Below, piece by piece: positions 5,658 through 7,866 of a DNA stretch of 7,866 nt. The notes under the pieces were generated by a model. The model ran no database searches. It was given only the letters and a program-made list of their open reading frames with translations, and was not told the origin of the DNA. Every line of letters starts with the position of its first letter. Position 1 is the stretch's first letter. Both the position numbers and the translations under genes were made by a program. Source of the stretch: an uncultured Rikenellaceae bacterium (GTDB taxonomy: Bacteria; Bacteroidota; Bacteroidia; Bacteroidales; Rikenellaceae); NCBI GenBank assembly GCA_947176715.1, contig CAMWRR010000084.1, positions 1 through 7,866 of the forward strand, given 5' to 3'.

Positions 5658-7657
5658 TGCGCCACCTCCTTCTCCCAGCTTTCGGGCGTGAAAGCACGTG
5701 CCGCCACCGTGCGGTAATATTGCTGTATGTATGCCTCGAACAGGCGTACCTTCTGCGGGTCGGCCCGCTCTTTTATGTCTATCTTCTTCTGCGGGTCGGC
5801 CTTTATGTTGAACAGGCTTATCAATCCGCTTTCGGAGAACTGGTAGAAGAGGTCGCCATCCGTTATGCCGTATGTGCCGTCGTAATACCCTGCCGCGAAG
5901 TGGGGCGATGCCGGGTCGAACGCGTCGTGTCCGAACGCCACGTAACTCTCGTCCACACCCAGCATGGGCAACAGCGTGGGCATTATGTCGAGGTGCGATA
6001 CGGTCTGCTCCGTAACCCCTTTAAGCCCTGCGGACGGCATGTAGAAGAATATGGGTATGGTGTGGCTGTATGGCGATACGCGCAGAAGCTCGTCTTCGGC
6101 CCCCGATCCGTGGTCGGCTACTATTATGAACAGCGTCTTGTCGAACCACGGCTTTTTCGACGCCTCCCCGAAGAACTGGCCGAGGGCGTAGTCGCTATAT
6201 CTTATCACTCTGTGTATCGGCAACTTGCCGTCCTCGAAACGCCCCTCCATGTGAGGCGGTACCTTGAACGGCTCGTGCGACGAGAGGGTGAATATCGTAG
6301 TCATGAACGGTTGCGGCATAGTGTCGATGTTTTCGAGGGCGAAGGGCAGGAACTTGTCGTCCCATATCCCCCATTTGCCGTCGAAATCGGCCGGTCCGTA
6401 TATCTGTTCGTAATCTTCTCTCGACACGAAACGCTCTATGCCGGTCATGGCCCCGAATGCCGCGAAGCTCATCGAGCCGCGCGAAGCCCCGTGCATGAAT
6501 GCGGTGGTGTACCCGAGGCTGTCGAGTATGCGCGGCATGGCGTAATATTCGGCCTGCGACTGGGGCAGACGCATGAAGTTCTTGTTATACGACGGTATGG
6601 ATGCCCATATCGCAGGCATGGCGTCTATGCTGCGTATGCCGCCCTGATACCCCTCGGTGAACAACAGCCCCTCGCCGAACAGCGAGTCGAGGAATGGCGT
6701 GTAACTCGGTTGCGTGGCCGGAAACGACGGGTTGAGCGATTTTATGTGGGGTTTGCCGAAGCTCTCGAGCACCAATATCACTATGTTTGTATTCTCCGGC
6801 AGACGCGGACGTGTCAGCACCGTGTCGACGGCAATAAGGCGCGTCAGGCTGTCAGGCACCGCACCGGAGTGTATGGGGCGGTAGGTCTCGTCCAAGCTCT
6901 TGGTGCTCATGTATCTTACCCCCTCTAACTTGTTGCCCCATGTGCGTATCACGCAGAAAGGGTTGCTCAGCACCAGTTGCGATAGCTCCGGGCGCACGAA
7001 CATGGCGGCGTCGCTGACGTTTATGGGGAATCGGTCGCCATCCGTGCGGTAGCCGCGTATGCCCAACACAGCCAAGAAGGTGAACAGGGCGAGCCAGAAT
7101 GTACGCACAAAATAACGTACGCCCCGTTGCACGAGCAGATTCTCCCCGCCACGGTATCGCACTACCCTGAAACAAGCCAGATACATCAGCACGCATAACC
7201 CTATCCATATCAATGTTCCCTGCCAGTAGTCTATCAGCATCGACCCGAACAGCTTGCCTGCGGTAGGCTCGCTCAGATAGTGTATGTCGTCGGAGGCTAT
7301 GCGGGCCAGCTTGTACTGGAAGTAGAAGATGTCTGCAATGTCTACGAGTAGCGCCACCGAATTGAATATCATGAACATAACGGTGACAAGCCGTTGCCAT
7401 CCGCGTCTCTCCACGAAATCGAACGGCAAAAGCCACATTACTATGAACAGTATGTTGACGTAAAATATCGAGCCGGAGTCGAACACGAGCGACGCCTTTA
7501 TCACGCCCCATAGCTCCGATGCCGCCGGCGTACCTATTATACTGCGGTTATAATAGTAGAAAATCACACGGCACAAGGCGTATATGACAAAGAGAAAGAT
7601 TAGGCGCGCCAACATCACCGGCACACGCGTATTGGATAGTTTTTTAAGAAACCACAT
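5654..7657 (-). CDS. LTA-synthase-like (sulfatase-fold) membrane phosphotransferase
   Basis: The 667-residue protein has five N-terminal membrane segments (about 15-37, 61-81, 88-113, 144-167, 183-201), a linker, and an extracytoplasmic sulfatase-fold domain from about residue 290. This is the LtaS/OpgB architecture. Metal and catalytic residues are recognisable: Glu298 in VLESFG, Ser343 in IRSIDAMPA at the place of the LtaS nucleophile Thr300, His461 in TLSSHEP, Asp515-His516 in VADHG, and His532 in YSHTIP. Relatives move phosphoglycerol or phosphoethanolamine from phospholipids onto an envelope acceptor. A Gram-negative Bacteroidales cell has no lipoteichoic acid, so the acceptor is probably a glycan or lipid and is unknown. 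I chose ATG 7657 over the longer TTG frame from 7684 because that TTG lies inside the -7 promoter element. It is first in a four-gene operon, and its TGA overlaps the PAP2 start as ATGA. Family firm, reaction uncertain. Confidence 0.88.
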   Translation of the reverse strand: MWFLKKLSNTRVPVMLARLIFLFVIYALCRVIFYYYNRSIIGTPAASELWGVIKASLVFDSGSIFYVNILFIVMWLLPFDFVERRGWQRLVTVMFMIFNSVALLVDIADIFYFQYKLARIASDDIHYLSEPTAGKLFGSMLIDYWQGTLIWIGLCVLMYLACFRVVRYRGGENLLVQRGVRYFVRTFWLALFTFLAVLGIRGYRTDGDRFPINVSDAAMFVRPELSQLVLSNPFCVIRTWGNKLEGVRYMSTKSLDETYRPIHSGAVPDSLTRLIAVDTVLTRPRLPENTNIVILVLESFGKPHIKSLNPSFPATQPSYTPFLDSLFGEGLLFTEGYQGGIRSIDAMPAIWASIPSYNKNFMRLPQSQAEYYAMPRILDSLGYTTAFMHGASRGSMSFAAFGAMTGIERFVSREDYEQIYGPADFDGKWGIWDDKFLPFALENIDTMPQPFMTTIFTLSSHEPFKVPPHMEGRFEDGKLPIHRVIRYSDYALGQFFGEASKKPWFDKTLFIIVADHGSGAEDELLRVSPYSHTIPIFFYMPSAGLKGVTEQTVSHLDIMPTLLPMLGVDESYVAFGHDAFDPASPHFAAGYYDGTYGITDGDLFYQFSESGLISLFNIKADPQKKIDIKERADPQKVRLFEAYIQQYYRTVAARAFTPESWEKEVAQ

Positions 7658-7681
7658 GTCGATCTTCGGAATAAACAAAGG

Positions 7682-7713
7682 CAAAGATAAAAATATAAGG
7701 CGAAAATATCAAA
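7682..7713 (-). promoter_or_regulatory. Bacteroidota-type promoter of the four-gene operon
   Basis: On the minus strand a -33 TTTG (7710-7713) is followed after exactly 20 bases by the -7 box TATCTTTG (7682-7689), a full match to the consensus at all defined positions with an AT-rich spacer. Transcription should start near 7675-7679, leaving a short leader of about 20 bases before the ATG at 7657. No strong Shine-Dalgarno is evident, as is usual in this phylum. No other promoter of comparable quality was noticed at the operon's gene junctions, where the genes overlap. Confidence 0.75.
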
Positions 7714-7866
7714 CCCAAGGCGTATGGACGGTTATGGCGGGGCGTTTCGATGATAGACAGTCGCTCGAAAAAATAATTGATCGTATAACCCCATGATTTC
7801 CCGCAATTTCAGTAGATGTCGGGAATAATTTTCATTAAATTTTTTGGAGATAATAAAAAAGTCCCT
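7714..7866. other. AT-rich intergenic edge region without a gene
   Basis: No convincing reading frame is seen. An imperfect hairpin TTCCCG (7798-7803) / CGGGAA (7820-7825) with a 16-base loop is followed on the plus strand by T-rich DNA. A plus-strand TTTG at 7843-7846 ends exactly 20 bases before the window edge, so it could be the -33 element of a divergent rightward promoter whose -7 box would begin at 7867. This cannot be tested here. Confidence 0.25.

Noticed and set aside
5086..5697. Upstream extension of the alkaline phosphatase frame to a 670-residue protein
   Set aside because: The added region is an arginine/histidine-rich out-of-frame reading of the PAP2 gene, and the signal peptide starts at the internal ATG at 5085.
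5651..6928. 425-codon open frame on the plus strand
   Set aside because: It is antisense to the LTA-synthase-like gene and has a composition typical of a shadow frame (rich in Val, Arg, Tyr, His), with no recognisable domain.
1..7866. tRNA or rRNA genes, CRISPR array, insertion sequence or prophage
   Set aside because: No tRNA-like arm pattern, regularly spaced repeats, transposase or integrase motifs, or phage-like genes were seen on either strand.

Overview
The window looks like a chromosomal segment of a Gram-negative member of the Bacteroidota, most likely the order Bacteroidales. Three things point there. Two near-perfect Bacteroidota-type promoters are present (TTTG, a 20-base spacer, then TAnnTTTG). 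The left-edge gene encodes an N-terminally lipidated protein of the 6-bladed beta-propeller type common in that phylum. The NhaD, PepD, PAP2 and LTA-synthase-like proteins all resemble Bacteroidales forms. Coding DNA is GC-rich, yet ATA is a favoured isoleucine codon. I cannot fix the family or genus from sequence alone.

Every gene I can support lies on the minus strand, so the window reads from right to left. At the right edge (7714-7866) is an AT-rich stretch with no gene; it may hold the start of a rightward promoter. A strong promoter (7682-7713) then opens a four-gene operon. Its order is a membrane-anchored LTA-synthase/sulfatase-fold phosphotransferase (5654-7657), a PAP2 lipid phosphatase (5082-5657), an exported alkaline phosphatase (3685-5085) and the dipeptidase PepD (2243-3688). 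Each gene overlaps the next by the four bases ATGA, so all four should be translationally coupled. The first three form a plausible envelope phosphate-chemistry set: an enzyme moving a phospho-group from a lipid, a membrane phosphatase that could recycle the lipid product, and an exported phosphomonoesterase. PepD is a cytosolic peptide-salvage enzyme and is the odd member.

Between pepD and nhaD lies a 302-base gap without a convincing gene. It contains a compact GC-rich block with several inverted repeats, bordered on its right by a weak -7 promoter box and flanked by two copies of a 10-base direct repeat. The simplest reading is a long structured 5' leader of nhaD, possibly an ion-responsive cis-regulatory RNA, though I do not recognise a known class. 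The nhaD gene (534-1940) encodes a Na+/H+ antiporter and ends just before a 10-bp hairpin that may act as its terminator.

Immediately beyond that hairpin is a second textbook promoter (445-480) for a lipoprotein gene that runs off the left edge. No tRNA, rRNA, CRISPR array, transposase or prophage gene was seen. Apart from the nhaD leader, the region looks like ordinary core-type chromosome.
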